A stretch of 64,000 nucleotides of DNA from Nematostella vectensis (taxonomy: Eukaryota > Cnidaria > Anthozoa > Actiniaria > Edwardsiidae), in contig NC_064037.1 of assembly GCF_932526225.1 (NCBI RefSeq), positions 4,794,703-4,858,702 on the forward strand, in the 5' to 3' direction. Below, piece after piece: positions 47,913-59,827 of this stretch. Every line of letters begins with the position of its first letter. Position 1 is the first letter of the stretch. The notes under the pieces are model-generated. The model was not told where the DNA came from and did no database searches. It was given only the letters and a program-made list of their open reading frames with translations. The position numbers and the translations under genes were made by a program.

Positions 47913-50384
47913 TGTCACGAGTGATAACGAAAGTAGGGCTACAACTGTCATCCAAAAATTACGGCCACCACAACAATTGCCAACAGCAATGAGTCCGGTG
48001 ATCTTTGGCTTCAAAGGAGAGCGATTGGCTCCCGCGCGCACTTCGTCTCGAATGACTAACGAAGTATAGTGAAACCCGAGTCGCTCTTATTAACCTTGTA
48101 ACTGCAGCGAGTGTTGTGTCACACACAGGGGTAACACAAAAATACGAATCTCCGAGAGTACAGACTAACTGGAGAGGTGTTACGCAAAGCCTTTCCAACG
48201 TGTTAATTTCTGTGGAATGTAAACAATAAACTTTCGCCCGAGCGCTAGTCTTACCTTGGTAAAGCGATGATTGGTATTTGTTTTCTTGCTTTAATCCCCA
48301 AGCCAGCTCGTCAAAACACTGTTTTTCCACACACCATCTGCTTTATAGAACAAAAATCCAGGCCACGTTACTTTTCGACGTTTGGAATTTGCAGACGTTT
48401 ACGATATTGAATCCTTACGTGGAAACAGTGCGGAATTCGATTACATTACCTCTGGTAATCTTTTAATGCTTGCAGTATTTTTAGTTGGTAGCAGCACCAT
48501 TATCTTTAGCGCTGAGGACACTTTCCGAGATTTGTAATCGTTACAGAAGTAGTCATGCCGCCAGCTCAGGGATGAGCCAATCAAAAGTTCTTCTTGACTG
48601 TCAATTCATTTGTACTTTTTTCATTGTTTTCTGATTTTTTCTCTAAACAATGAACACACAAGCTTTTTGATCCGCCTAACTGTCAGCGAATGGAAATATC
48701 AAAGGATCTGTCATTTTAGTGTCACTGAAGAAGAAGACTCTTTTCTCTGATCTAGAGGAAAGCAAACAATTTTAGCGTGCCCGCCGTTCAGCGAGAAACA
48801 AGAACAAACTCGGCATAATAATTTTTCAATATTATTTTCATTTATGTTTTCTCTATATGGACACAGGAAATGCGCGCGATTATTTGGAGAAAAACACTTT
48901 ACACCTCCGTACAAATCCATCGAAGTAAACTAGAGAATAATATGTTTTCACTCGCCACAAACCGCAGTGATAGACAAAGATAGAAATTGCACAGTTCCAA
49001 TTGACAGCGCTAGACACAACAGTACAAGCTATTTACCACCTGGATAATTTTGCGCATGACAAAATTCAGAAGTGGTGGGAAAAAGTGCCGTATTGAGTAG
49101 TTCGAACCAAAAATTAATTCATCTGCATTTCACCCCACCCGTTACTCTGAACACCGCTAAGTGATTCATATGTTTCATATATCCTTACAAGAGGGCATAA
49201 GATAAGAGAGGGACACTTTGGTATTACCCGCGCGCCAAGTCGATTCCCATGCTGGGTATTTTTTCAGTAACCACCACCCCACCACTGCGCGTGAGGATTT
49301 TCTCATTTTATTTTGCCCTACTCCCCCGCGGGTTGCGTGTTGTTGTGCTTCCAACTCGATAGAAAAAAAAGATCATGAAGAAAAAAACAAGTCTAACTTT
49401 AGTAAGCAAGATTGGCAAATATACTCACAAAAAGCCAAATCCCTGAATAGTTTGACTGTTTTGTTTGTCTGAGGGGCGAAGTCAAGTAAAGAAGACAGAA
49501 AATATCGACAAGGGATAAAATGGCTGTGATACCGCGTTTGATTCAAATCCCGACTCCAGCTTGTATAATAAACTTAATAGTTATAGAAATGTCTAGAAAC
49601 AACATCAACAAAGTACAGTAATATCTCCCTATCTATTTTCTCACAATTAGAGAAGCTCATATACTTCAGCTTGCTGGCTTTGATCATCACAAAAATGCAT
49701 TCCCTCGCTACAAAGACAGTTTTATGAAATATATTTTTTTGGATTCCTTCTGAATTCACCGGAATATTCACAAAAATCAATATCATATCTAAATTACAGA
49801 TTTCGTTTGACCATTAGGAAGATAATCAATGTTGAGAAACCACGAAGAAGCAGCAAGTTAGAGCGGAAGCGGTGTTGAACCCGTTTGAAGCACGAGGTTT
49901 TCCGCTTTTCATTTTGAATGAAGTCTCTTTTTATAAGTTTTCGAAATCTTGCAATTCTCGAAGTACTACATTACCATAATGAAATTTTTGATGTTATTAG
50001 TGCAAATAGGGTGGTTCTTTTTTCTTTTTACTATAAGCACAAGTTGATTCTGCATTTTAGAACGCATCAGTACTAAAAAAGAATTTTTTCCTGCTATCTG
50101 AGCCTCGGCATGTTATCTCAGGCTAGACGTTCTTATAAAAAAGAGTGTATTCTCTTCGCAATAATCCAATATTTTACTAAAATCCAAGAACATTTTCGCC
50201 TTAAAATGCTCCAAAATTAAGAACGGCCCAGCCTCAACTGAATATTAGACGTTACACGTTCTTATAAAAAAGTGTATTTGACATTTTTCGATGAAAACAA
50301 TACCAACAACAAATCATTTGTTTTCCCCCAATAACTCGATTCCCGCAGCTCGAACTAAAAACTTTCCTATGAGTTTCAAGTTAT

Positions 50385-50800
50385 CCGAAGGAGGTTCAAG
50401 TAATCTGAAGGAAGTTCGAGTTTTCGGAAGGAGGTTCGAGTTTTCCGAAAGACGATCGAATTATCTGGAGGTTCGGGTTATATCCGTAGGAAGTTCGGAT
50501 TTTCGGAAGGAAGTTCGAGTTATCGGAAGAAGGTTCGAGTTATATACGAAGGAAGTTCGAAATTTCGGAAGGTTCGAGTTTTTGGAAGGAGGTTCGAGTT
50601 ATTGGAAAGAGGTTCAAGTTATTGGAAAGAGGTTCGAGTTATCGAAAGGAGGTTCGAGTTATCGGAAGGAGGTTCGAGTAATTGGAAGGAAGTTAGAGTT
50701 ATCCAAAGGAGGTTCGAGTGATTGGAAGGTTATTTATCTGAAAGATGTTCAAGATATCTGAAGGAGGTTCGAGTTATCGGAAGGAGGTTTCAGTAATCAA
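50385..50800. repeat. 20-bp minisatellite, GGTTCGAGTTATCGGAAGGA units
   Basis: About 20 imperfect copies of a unit close to AAGGAGGTTCGAGTTATCGG follow one another. A 156-codon open frame across it (KEVRVIGRRFELSKGGSS-like, repeating every 20 residues) is a by-product of the array. Units vary by small indels. Confidence 0.92.
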
Positions 50801-51046
50801 AAGTCAAATGTACTTGCATCTATTATCTATACCACCAGGGACGCACCTAAGGGGGTGTGCAGGGTGTGGCCAATTCCCCCTTGACCGCATAAAAGTGAAT
50901 CATTTCTTATAAATGGATTGTGAAATATTATTCCTTTTTCATATGATATCTAATGAGTACATCCCTTCTGCACATGACCACTGCCTAGAATTAGAAGAAA
51001 AAAAAAACTAACATCACTTTTAACCTATTCTGTCTTTTTTCTGCTT

Positions 51047-53618
51047 CTATGTGATTTCCATAAAGACAGAAATAAACCAATGTTTAAACCAGTAATAAAA
51101 ATCATTGCTAGTGTTGACAGAGCCAAATGAAATAATTGAATATTCTTTCAGTTTCATTAGTGCAAAATATGACACCCAAACAGTACTAAAAAATCTAAAC
51201 ACCACAAAAGTAAAAAACAATACAAAGCTGTTTAAAAGATACAGTTTCTGGTTCGGGTGGTAACCATGGAATATAAGAAGTCTTCTTGAGTGCAAGAACA
51301 CACTATTTACTTCAAACAACAGAGAGAACACATCAAACCCAAAATACTTCTGGGAAGCTACAGCTAACGACAAGGCCTGCACACCTGTAGGATGAAAGAA
51401 ATTACGATAATCAAGGGGTTAAGAGAGCAGATTTTTGGAAGAAAAAAAGGATGTTTGAAAAAAAAATTTTCATGATAATTTGCAAAAGATGGGCAGGTTA
51501 CTGTTGCTAGACACAAAGGTTTTTCCTGAAGCATGCTTGGAGGAATTGTGGCCAGCAAAGCTGCATAAGCACAAGGTTTTGGATATATATGTGAATCAAA
51601 CTACTTAATATTTTATTATTTAAAAAAATTAATACCAAAAAATTATTTGTTATTCAGACATACAAATAAAAAAATGCTGGTTTTGGTTGCGGTGCATAGT
51701 CTCCTATGCAGTCAGTTTGACTGCTGTCCAGCAATACGCTAAGCTCTGTGACAACCTGATTTTTCCAAGCTGAGCATTCCTTTTCATTTTCAGAAGATGC
51801 ATTTGTTTCACCAAGCAGCAAAAAATGTTACCCTCTACCAATTATATTCCCTAAAATTTGACAGCTTTGTTTGATTCAAGCTCTAAATCACATTTTCATT
51901 ATTTTAAACCATGCAAAGGGAATTTGTGAAAGAATGCTGCAAAATAACAAATACTTTGTGAGCAAAAAAAGAGTGAATTGTGTTGCACTAGTCCAAAAAA
52001 TTTGTCCTAAGCATTATAATGGCTACTCAAAAAGGCATAAGTGAACTAAACACAGTGACTGTAGTCTCATTTTTATACTACAAGTCAAACCACAGACACA
52101 GGACAATACCAATGGTCTATCTTACCACTATGTGGTGCACCAGAAGAGAGAGAAGTTGTTTAAAGCCCTATCCAAGAGGTCATGCCAGAAATAACCAGCA
52201 GAAAAGCATGTCAAGTAGTATGAGAACCATGTCCAGGTAGAAATGAGGTCAGATATTATGGCTGGCTCACTGAGAAAGCTGAAAAACACAAAGATTGGAC
52301 ATGATCAATGACAGGCACAAAGCCCATGAAGTAGGGGTGGGGAGGGGGGGGCTATGACAATACAGCTTGAATAGCAAGCACAAGATGATAATGGGTGTGT
52401 ACACACCCAAAGGTGATGATGGGTAAGTACACCCTAAAAATAGGGGTGCTTGACACAAGTCTGCCATGTCAAACAAATACCTACCTACGTCCCGTCTATG
52501 TATAAATGTTAGTTGCCTCAAAGTAACTTTTGTCTCCGTTTGGATGAGGATTATGGTAAAATTGTGAATAAAGATTTGTTGATGGCAGTGTCTTAACAGG
52601 GGTGGTAAGGGTTATTTTTGTGATCTGTGAACAGCCTTGTTTGTTTATTGTAAATCGAGAAAAGGACAAATTGATAACCGTGATCTGTGATTGCTACCTT
52701 CGCTGTGATTCGTGAATGGCACAATTTGATCAGCTTAAATTTTGATCTACCCTATTTAAAAATTGTGACTTCCAAGTAAAGATTGATACTTGTCGTCAGT
52801 TTATCAGTTTATCATGAAACGTGATTTCCAATTTTTGAAACTAGTCAAACGTGCAGGGATCCACCTTACCAACCCTGTCTTAAGGACCCCAACAAAATTC
52901 TTGAAAAACTGAAAATGTATTTCCAGTGCTACCTCTTAGTGTTAAAAATTGCTTCGACCACACTCACCAGAAGTGCTGACGATCACCCTGTTTGTTTTTA
53001 TAGGACCCCCTAAGGGAATCAATTTACTAAGCATAATAAACAAGTCACAAGGCAATTTTGTGAACAACTAACTGCTTCAAAACAAACTAAACAAAACTGC
53101 TAGCTGTGCAGGATAAGAGGTCACTGACATTCAAAAGACATGCACAATCTCAATTTCAGGGGCGTAGCCAGGGGGTGGCCTGGGGGCTCGCTTCTAGCAG
53201 CCAAAAATACAATAAATGCATCTAAAATACCGGAGAAAATGCCTTGAAAGTCCCTTTTGGGCCCTCTCCTGTTAAAAATACTGGCTACGCCGCTGAAGTT
53301 TAAGTGTTTTCAAAAGACAAACATATTTTCCTCAGTATAATGAGCAATTTCAACAAATTTGCATCTCAAAGCTCCCCTTGCTCGAGAAACCCATATAATG
53401 AAAAAAAAAAGGAAGAAATTTACATAAGTTAAAGTTACTCCACGAAGCAAGGGCTAGACAAGCTGATATCATAGAATGGAGGAAGGAGAGGGATGTGTTG
53501 TAGTACAGCCACTTCTTGCTGGAAGACCAACAAATACGGGTAGGATGTAACTGATCCCTCTAAACAACGCAAAAGATCCTAAAATCCAGCCAAAGCCAGA
53601 ATACAAATCTTCCGCCAT
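51047..53618 (-). CDS. TLC-domain membrane protein (TLCD1/2-like), with two apparent frameshifts
   Basis: Minus-strand exons: 53424-53618, 52126-52261 and about 51047-51376. Exon 1 starts MAEDLYSGFGWILGS and gives FRGISYILP, then, in another frame, KKWLYYNTSLSFLHSMISA. Exon 2 gives SYYLTCFSAGYFWHDLLDR, then LLVHHIV in another frame. Exon 3 gives FSLLFEVNSVFLHSRRLL and LYLLNS. These match the order of segments in human TLCD1 and TLCD2: FR near the start, W..N..VS.LHS, CFSAGYF.HD, L.HH, LL.E.NS..LH.R. The family sits in the plasma membrane and affects membrane phospholipid composition. Each of the first two exons lacks exactly one base for a continuous frame. Either the gene is a recent pseudogene or the sequence has two errors. 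It shares a promoter with EMG1. Family identity is good; functional state is open. Confidence 0.72.
53157..53295. mobile_element. 139-bp MITE with CAGGGGCGTAGCCAG ends
   Basis: The ends CAGGGGCGTAGCCAG and CTGGCTACGCCGCTG are inverted copies with one mismatch. The body is 139 bp with no gene. It lies in intron 1 of the TLCD-like gene, about 130 bp before the exon 1 donor on the plus axis. Similar fragments appear near 11570 and 58900-59030. Confidence 0.7.
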
Positions 53619-53723
53619 GTTTGAGCTCATTGACATTCGGTTTCCCTGTGTATCCGAAAAAGCTTCGTCACGGGTTGCCTTTACGTATCCCGTGATGCTT
53701 TTTACTGCTTATTTTTTTTTTAA
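53619..53723. promoter_or_regulatory. Bidirectional promoter between TLCD-like gene and EMG1
   Basis: Only 105 bp separate the two divergent start codons (53618 minus and 53724 plus). Transcription start sites for both genes must lie here or overlap the opposite coding exon. No TATA box is clear on either side. GC content is higher than in the surrounding DNA, as often seen at shared housekeeping promoters. Both starts have ATGGCG. Confidence 0.7.
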
Positions 53724-56700
53724 ATGGCGTCCCAACAATCAGAAGAAGATTATGAGCGCCCCAAAAAAATCCCTAAAACACTAAAGGAAAAAGATTCTGG
53801 CAGACGATTGATTGTTATTCTGGAAAAATCGTCGCTGGAGGCAGTGAAAGTAAGCTATTTTAATGGGTTGGTGGACCTGATTATATTTTTCAGGGTTTTG
53901 TCCCCGGTATCTCTGTGCACGTGGGTTTTGTCACAGGCAAACCAAACAGAAGTGTTCGTGTATCGAATATTATCTTTAATTTGTGTACCGAACTGTTAAG
54001 AATCGCGGCTTAAATGAAACCAGATCAATCTATGACAACAACTTCAATAAATTGGCTTTATTACAAATATATTCAGTACATCTGTAAATTAAAGATAATC
54101 TTTGATACACGAACATTGTTTGCTCTTGATTATTCTCATCCTGTTTGTTGCCTCTGTTGCAGAATGGTAAAAATTTTGAGTTGCTTAACTGTGATCAGCA
54201 CAAAACTATCCTAAAGAAGAATAAGAGAGATATTTCATCTGCAAGGCCAGATATTACTCACCAGGTAAATAAATAACAAGAAGCTGCAGTAACGTTTCTA
54301 CAACAGCCTTGGATCATCATAGCATCATAAGACATCATGAAAACCAAACAGCCGCCCTCCCTGTTTTCTTTGAGTGACAGGCCTCGGTCATTCCTTGTAA
54401 ATGCTTGTTTTAGTGCCGAGCTTTCAATAAACGGCCTGTTTTGAATTAGCGCTAAAGCTTAACAGTGACCCACTTCTCATGATTACAATAATGCAATGCA
54501 AAGATACAGTATCATAGTTTAAAAATTACAACTTATTATGACTGATACATATAAGGTTATATATATGATTATTAAATAGCAAATTTTATATGGGGCAGAG
54601 TTACCAAGCTATTAGTGATATTGAGTGGAGCGGTTGTCATCTGGGGCGGGGTCATTGGATACCCTTCAAATAGGTGCTCAGCAACCCCACCCAAAAGATG
54701 TAAGGATAAGTGAATGCAAGGCAGACAGAGTAGACATCTTTTTTCACTATATAATTTTATTTTCACTATGTCATTCACTCAAATCTGTAAGAGCTTGTGC
54801 CAAGAGACAGCATAGAATCTAGAGATTTTAAAAAAAATGTGAAAACTATGGTCACTAAGTCAAAAGTACCTAAAAGAAATGGTTTCCCACCAACCCACCA
54901 TCTAACCAATTCTAACTCTTATCCTTCTATACAAATTGCTACTTTTTATGAAGCCAGTGCAGCTCTTTCATACAGTATAGACAACTGGTTCTTGCTTTAA
55001 AAGAAGCCAACAAGATACCAAACAAAGTGTTTTTTGTTGTTTATCTTTTTTTTGTTAAAGTTGTCTCTTTGTTTCTAGTGCCTACTGATGCTTTTAGACA
55101 GTCCCCTGAACAAAGCAGGTCTTCTTCAAGTCTATATTCACACTGAACGAAATGTACTTATAGAAATTAACCCCCACACACGCATTCCAAGGACATTCGA
55201 CCGCTTCTGTGGCCTAATGGGTAAGATATTAAATTAGCTTAGCTGTGTGTTAGAACAACAAATAAACTTCAAACCTCAACCCAGTCATTGATGAAACCAG
55301 CTTCATAATTCAGGGCTGAAATTTTACACCTACTAGTTTCATAATTTTAGTTGTATTTTTTAATGTTTTAGTTTAACAAAGTTGTATTTTTTTAATGTTT
55401 TAGTTGAACAAAAATCTTTTGGAAGACCAAAACAATTTTTTTCTGGAACTCTTGAATATAAGACATTAGTATATAAAACTCGGGAACATCACAGGAACAA
55501 GTGATTTGATTGGTTGAGAAACTCGGATAAAATGCAATGTATACACCTCCTAGAAAGTGGATATTTTCTTGCACCCCGAAATCAAGAAAAATAGCAGGTG
55601 TAACAGCCAATTTGCAGGTGTTTCCGAAAAGAAAATAAAAAGCTTGTTTTATATCCTTAAACAATTTTACCATTTCCGTGGATGGTGGCTTTAAAAATAT
55701 CTATACCTTGAGCCTTTGGCTCTCAGTAGATATTTTGCCACTATCCACCTCAATGGAAATGGTAAATTGTTTATTATTCCAGGCTTTATTTAGCTGGATT
55801 TTAATTTAATAATGTCATCATTCAAACCTTACATACATTATTTAAATTAAATACCTAATATCGAAGTTTTAATACCTTTCAGTCCAGCTTCTTCATAAGC
55901 TGAGTATACACGCATCTGACGGACCCCAGAAACTGTTAAAGGTAACTTGAATGACTATGCTTTCATTTGTGTGGTCACCATATCAAAGCGGAAAACTCTA
56001 ACCATGAAACTTTTAAGTTCCATGGAAGTGTGACAATAGCAATGAATGGTGAACACTAGTGACATAAGGACGTAGACATGAGCATTCTTATGTTTGTATG
56101 TTAAGCCCAACATGTCTACATTGTCTTTATGTTGAACCATTCACACTTCAACATACGAACATACTGTAAGAGTGTGCCTGGCTACCATATGTACCTTTTG
56201 TTGTTATGTCACTAGTTTGCACCAGACATAAGGGAATCAACCTTTATTCTGAAGCTTTGTACATATGGATATTTTCCAATGAAACTCATGCACTATAAGT
56301 CTTTTTTTAATTGTGATCTTTTGCAGGTCATCAAGAATCCTGTAACAGATCATTTACCTACAGGATGCAAAAAAATTGGTACAGATTTGTTGTTTGTGGC
56401 TTGTATTTTTTTAGTTAAATTTGTTTCCATCACTCAGGGATGTCAACTTTCCCAGCTATTCCAGGAATGTTTGAGATATTATTTCCTCCAGTTTCCAATA
56501 TGGTGTGTTAACAGATTTTTCAAGACGAAGACTTCATGTCCATGAATGTCCATGATAATACTGTTTTCTTATTTGAGTCACTTTAATGCATGTACAGTAT
56601 GAAAAAAAACTATTAATAAATGATTGATTGTTGATATGATTGATTATGGCTGGTCATAAAGGAAAATGATAGTCTTTTAGGACTTGGTAATAAATATGAA

Positions 56701-59335
56701 CATGTGTCTTTGTTTGCAGACCAATTATATCTTGGAATTCCCATTAAGGAGATTCGATACAGTTTCCCGAATCTCCAACCATCCTGTGAATCACAACTCG
56801 TATCTTCTGCTACATGGAACGGATCATCAAACTATTTGGCCATGCCATGTACATAGGGATGAACTTTATAAAATAGGTAACATGTGTTTACATTGGTGTT
56901 TCTATTGCAACAGAACGGCGAACCCATTAAATCCACTATTCGCGTTGTGCTGTTTGCTACCGGGAAGTTTTTAATAAATAAGCTTTCAGTGACTGAAAAT
57001 AAAAATTCCTCAATTTCTCGAAATTCCTCTTATAGATTTTAATTAAGTCTTTCATTGCCAAAACGCCCTGAGACGCCTGTAAAATATAGGCCCAACTCCA
57101 AAACGTCGGAAATGCAAACTAAACATCACCAGACCCGGATACTCATAGATTCCTCCAAGGCATAGACGACCTTCAAAAGCGCATCCTAGCAATGTAATAG
57201 AATTGACTCTTTTGTCAAAATATCAACCTTGATTTCTGACCAGTTCATAAACAAATGCTTAAACTTAGAAACATTTCTTACCAAAAAAGACACAAAATTC
57301 CGAACTACAAATAGAGACAACCAAACACCTCACAAATAGATACCTTTATTGCGCTCCGTCAGGTCCCATTTTACTGCAATCAGTCTCAATAATCAAAGCT
57401 AGAACCTCCATTAGAAGCTAGTCACCATGTTTAGCCTATTTTGCATGCCTGCACTGCATCATGGGAGTCTTGGAAACACCTTGACAGACAGGCGGGCAAT
57501 CTCCTCCCCCAGAATCAACATTTTTTTTTATAAGTCTCTTTGCCCCGAAGCCAAACAAAACATTTCCAGGTCCAAGGAACCCAGAATAAGCCTATAAACA
57601 ATTTTAGAATAAGGTTGGGTAACAAAGATGGCCCACATTGGAGAGTATGAGGCCATTCACCAGAAAATTCCTTACTCACTTGGTGAAGCCCAGACAAGGA
57701 ATTATCCCATTGAATCAACCTCAGCGTGCAAAAATCCATAAGCACAGCATTAATTATGCCCCAATAGACTTTATGATGTCCTAAGGCACTCTCCAGATGT
57801 GAAAAAGCTGTAATTTTTAAGCAAATTACAAGCAAAACTGTTGTAAGCAACAGGCTGTAGCAGTGCCGTCGCTAGAAAGAAAAGGCATTGCAGTGCATTG
57901 TTGTCAACTTCAAGGGATACCGTCTTGGGTCTGTGGTAGCTTAGCTTAACTGATAGTGTTGGACTTAAGATAGGGGGGGAGGTTTTTGTTTTCAGTCTGT
58001 TTTTCTTACAATTTTGCTCAAAAGTACCCAGGAGTGAAAGGGTTTAACTTCCTCTAAGTGTCGTCCTAGGTCTGATGTACAATATCCTATAGCTTATTTG
58101 TTAAAAATTTCCCTGTAGTGAACAGCTCTTCACGAATAGTGGATTTAATGGGTTCGCCGTTCCGATGCCATAGAAACAGCAATGAAAGCAAATGTTACAT
58201 TTTCATAAAGTTCATTCCTAGCTACATGGCATGGCCAAATAGTTTGATGATCCGATCCCTGTAGCAGAAGATACAAGTTGTGATTGACAGGATGGTTGGG
58301 CATTCGGGACACTATATCGAATCTCCTTAAATGTAACACTTTTTTTCAGGAACTTCTTGCCATGTTGAAAAACTTGTTAATGTGCGAGACATGGTGCCAT
58401 CAGATGAACCTATTGTGTTTGTGGTTGGTGCAATGGCTCATGGATCTGTGAGTTGTACTTTAAATATTTTTTATCACTAACCTGGTTCAAAGCCAATCCA
58501 TTTTAGATAATGGTTCAGTGACAATATAGATTATTCTGCATTCATGTCCCAGTCCCAATTGCAAGATTGCTGGCATTTGCACAGTTCTCAAAAGCTCAAG
58601 ACTTATTAAAAACAAGGTGGTGGAAGCACCTGACTCGTTGCCCGAAAAACTCAAGAGCTAATGTATGCAAGCAGACTGCAGCCCCAAAATAGTAAATGTT
58701 TATGTTTTTTTCACCCATTGGAAACCTCATTGACAAATTTAATGATACCCTCTAAAAATGCACAAAATAACTCAAAGATTTTCTTTACAAAGCTAGATCC
58801 AAATGTTATATTGTCAACCTATCTTTTCAAAATTGAGTTCAGTATTGCTTTGGCTAGGCAAACCTGTAAATGGGATTAGGGGAGGTTTGACAGTGACATA
58901 GCCAGGATTTTAACAGGAGGGGTCGAAAGAGGCCCCTATTAGATATTTTCTCCTGTACTTTATGTAATGTCTCATACATTAACTGTATTTTGGCTGCTGA
59001 AAGGGGACCCCTCCCCCTGGTTACCCCCCTGACTGACTGCTAAACATGGCTACAGTTGTCCCTTTCCCTCCATGTAAAAAAAGTATCAAACGCATGTCCT
59101 CACTTTTTGTGCCCACTGCGTTGGTTGTGCCCCAAGGTGTATGCAAGGGGGGGGGGGGGGGTAGTAGCATCCTCTAGTTGTACCGTTTAGCATCAGCAAA
59201 TTTTGATTTTTGTGTCCATAGGTCTCTCCAGAGTACATAGAAGACACAGTGGCTATAAGCCAATATCCACTCTCAGCGGCTCTTGTGTGTGCCAAGATAT
59301 GTACAGCATTTGAGGAGGTCTGGGGAGTAGTGTGA
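53724..59335 (+). CDS. EMG1: EMG1/NEP1, 18S rRNA pseudouridine N1-methyltransferase, seven exons
   Basis: Exons: 53724-53849, 54163-54264, 55079-55220, 55883-55941, 56327-56378, 58350-58447, 59222-59335. Phases join without stops to 230 residues (human 244). EMG1 is a SPOUT-fold enzyme of the nucleolar small-subunit processome. It uses S-adenosylmethionine to methylate N1 of a pseudouridine in 18S rRNA and is needed for 40S assembly. Family marks in order: [37 protein letters not shown] (the Asp at about 83, mutated in human Bowen-Conradi syndrome, is kept), [59 protein letters not shown] and the terminal FEEVWGV. Intron 5 is swollen to 2 kb by nested transposons. The gene is complete and probably active. 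Confidence 0.97.
56744..58330. mobile_element. TTAA-ended element with about 240-bp inverted repeats, in EMG1 intron 5
   Basis: The left arm 56744-56983 and right arm 58092-58330 are inverted copies of each other over about 240 bp with scattered differences. Shared segments include CGGATCATCAAACTATTTGG and CGAACCCATTAAATCCACTA. The outermost bases are TTAAGGAGATTCGATA on both sides, so TTAA is either the end or the target duplication. There is no transposase, so it needed one from elsewhere. Another element (57043-58047) fills almost all of the space between the arms. Confidence 0.8.
57043..58047 (-). mobile_element. Nested piggyBac-like TTAA element
   Basis: The right end reads GTGAAAGGG then TTTAA. 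The left end reads TTAA then GTCTTTCATTGCC, a degenerate inverted match. Long stretches are shared in opposite orientation with the element at 61676-62121, for example CCAAGACGGTATC versus GATACCGTCTTGG, and the block around GACCTTCAAAAGCGCATCC. It is longer than that copy, about 1 kb. No transposase is recognisable. It sits between the arms of the long-inverted-repeat element, which points to insertion into it. Confidence 0.65.
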
Positions 59336-59386
59336 TATGCCAATTTTTACATTAGATTTACTGAATGCTGTAAATAGATACTTTGC

Positions 59387-59392
59387 AATAAA
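59387..59392 (+). terminator. EMG1 polyadenylation signal
   Basis: AATAAA lies 52 bp past the EMG1 stop codon, a typical distance for a compact 3' untranslated region. A second AATAAA occurs near 59415. Confidence 0.7.
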
Positions 59393-59650
59393 CACTCATG
59401 TATGATCCAGTTTGAATAAAACAGTTGATAAAATGTTTGCTAAGAGATAGTATGAGACCCCCTAGTGATAGAAGAATTGGAAGAATCTTTGAACACCCTT
59501 AAGGAGTAGCGTTTAGGGAAAGTTCATTTATTATCCTGAGAGGGGGGGGAGGGAGGAGGCGTGAGGATTTTGATAAAAGTGAGGTTAGTTAATAGGAGGG
59601 GGAGGAATTGGCTGAATTCAGAAAAAGTGAAGTGATTCAATTTCTCAAAG

Positions 59651-59827
59651 ATGCAACTAACTCCAGGTTGCAACCTGATAATGGTTGACGCTATAGATGA
59701 CGAAAAGAAGCAGAAAAGCCTTTTCGATCTTCTTGCAAGAAAAGCGCAGCAAAAGAAAATATAAAAGAAAGAGAGTGAGGAAGACAACGAATCAGATATG
59801 AGCGTTGATTTTGAAGACGTAGAATGA
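59651..59827 (+). pseudogene. Broken ORF with acidic tail, unknown
   Basis: One frame runs from ATG 59651 (MQLTPGCNLIMVDAIDDEKK...) through SLFDLLARKAQQKK. It hits a single TAA at 59762, and then goes on in the same frame as an acidic tail (KESEEDNESDMSVDFEDVE) to TGA at 59825. The protein-like composition on both sides of the one stop suggests the C-terminal end of a nuclear-type protein, inserted or duplicated here and then inactivated. It could also be a distal unrelated exon. I recognise no family. Confidence 0.35.

Larger units (their letters stand above)
45831..51046. other. 5' flank of the coiled-coil gene, repeat-rich
   Basis: This holds the likely promoter and any 5' untranslated exons of the coiled-coil gene. 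Around 47760-47912 the minus strand has two ATGGCG starts with open codons, suggesting a promoter area. A hairpin repeat (46093-46247) is listed separately. A dispersed repeat near 46250-46340 (CTAGCCTGCGTAGCAAGCCC) and simple repeats fill other parts. A minus-strand frame near 48253-48340 ends at a good donor, but it has a stop just upstream and is weak. No recognisable gene was found. Confidence 0.4.

Noticed and set aside
47959..48330. 123-codon minus ORF ending an exon at a GTAAGA donor
   Set aside because: It has a stop just upstream, no good acceptor in phase, and does not join to the coiled-coil exons.
50291..50761. 156-codon ORF rich in RRFEL/KEVRVIG units
   Set aside because: It is a reading of the 20-bp minisatellite.
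57515..57850. 111-codon minus ORF in EMG1 intron 5
   Set aside because: It lies inside the nested transposon and shows no transposase or other motif.
58895..59035. Fragment resembling the CAGGGGCGTAGCCAG MITE
   Set aside because: Ends are too degenerate to bound an element with confidence.
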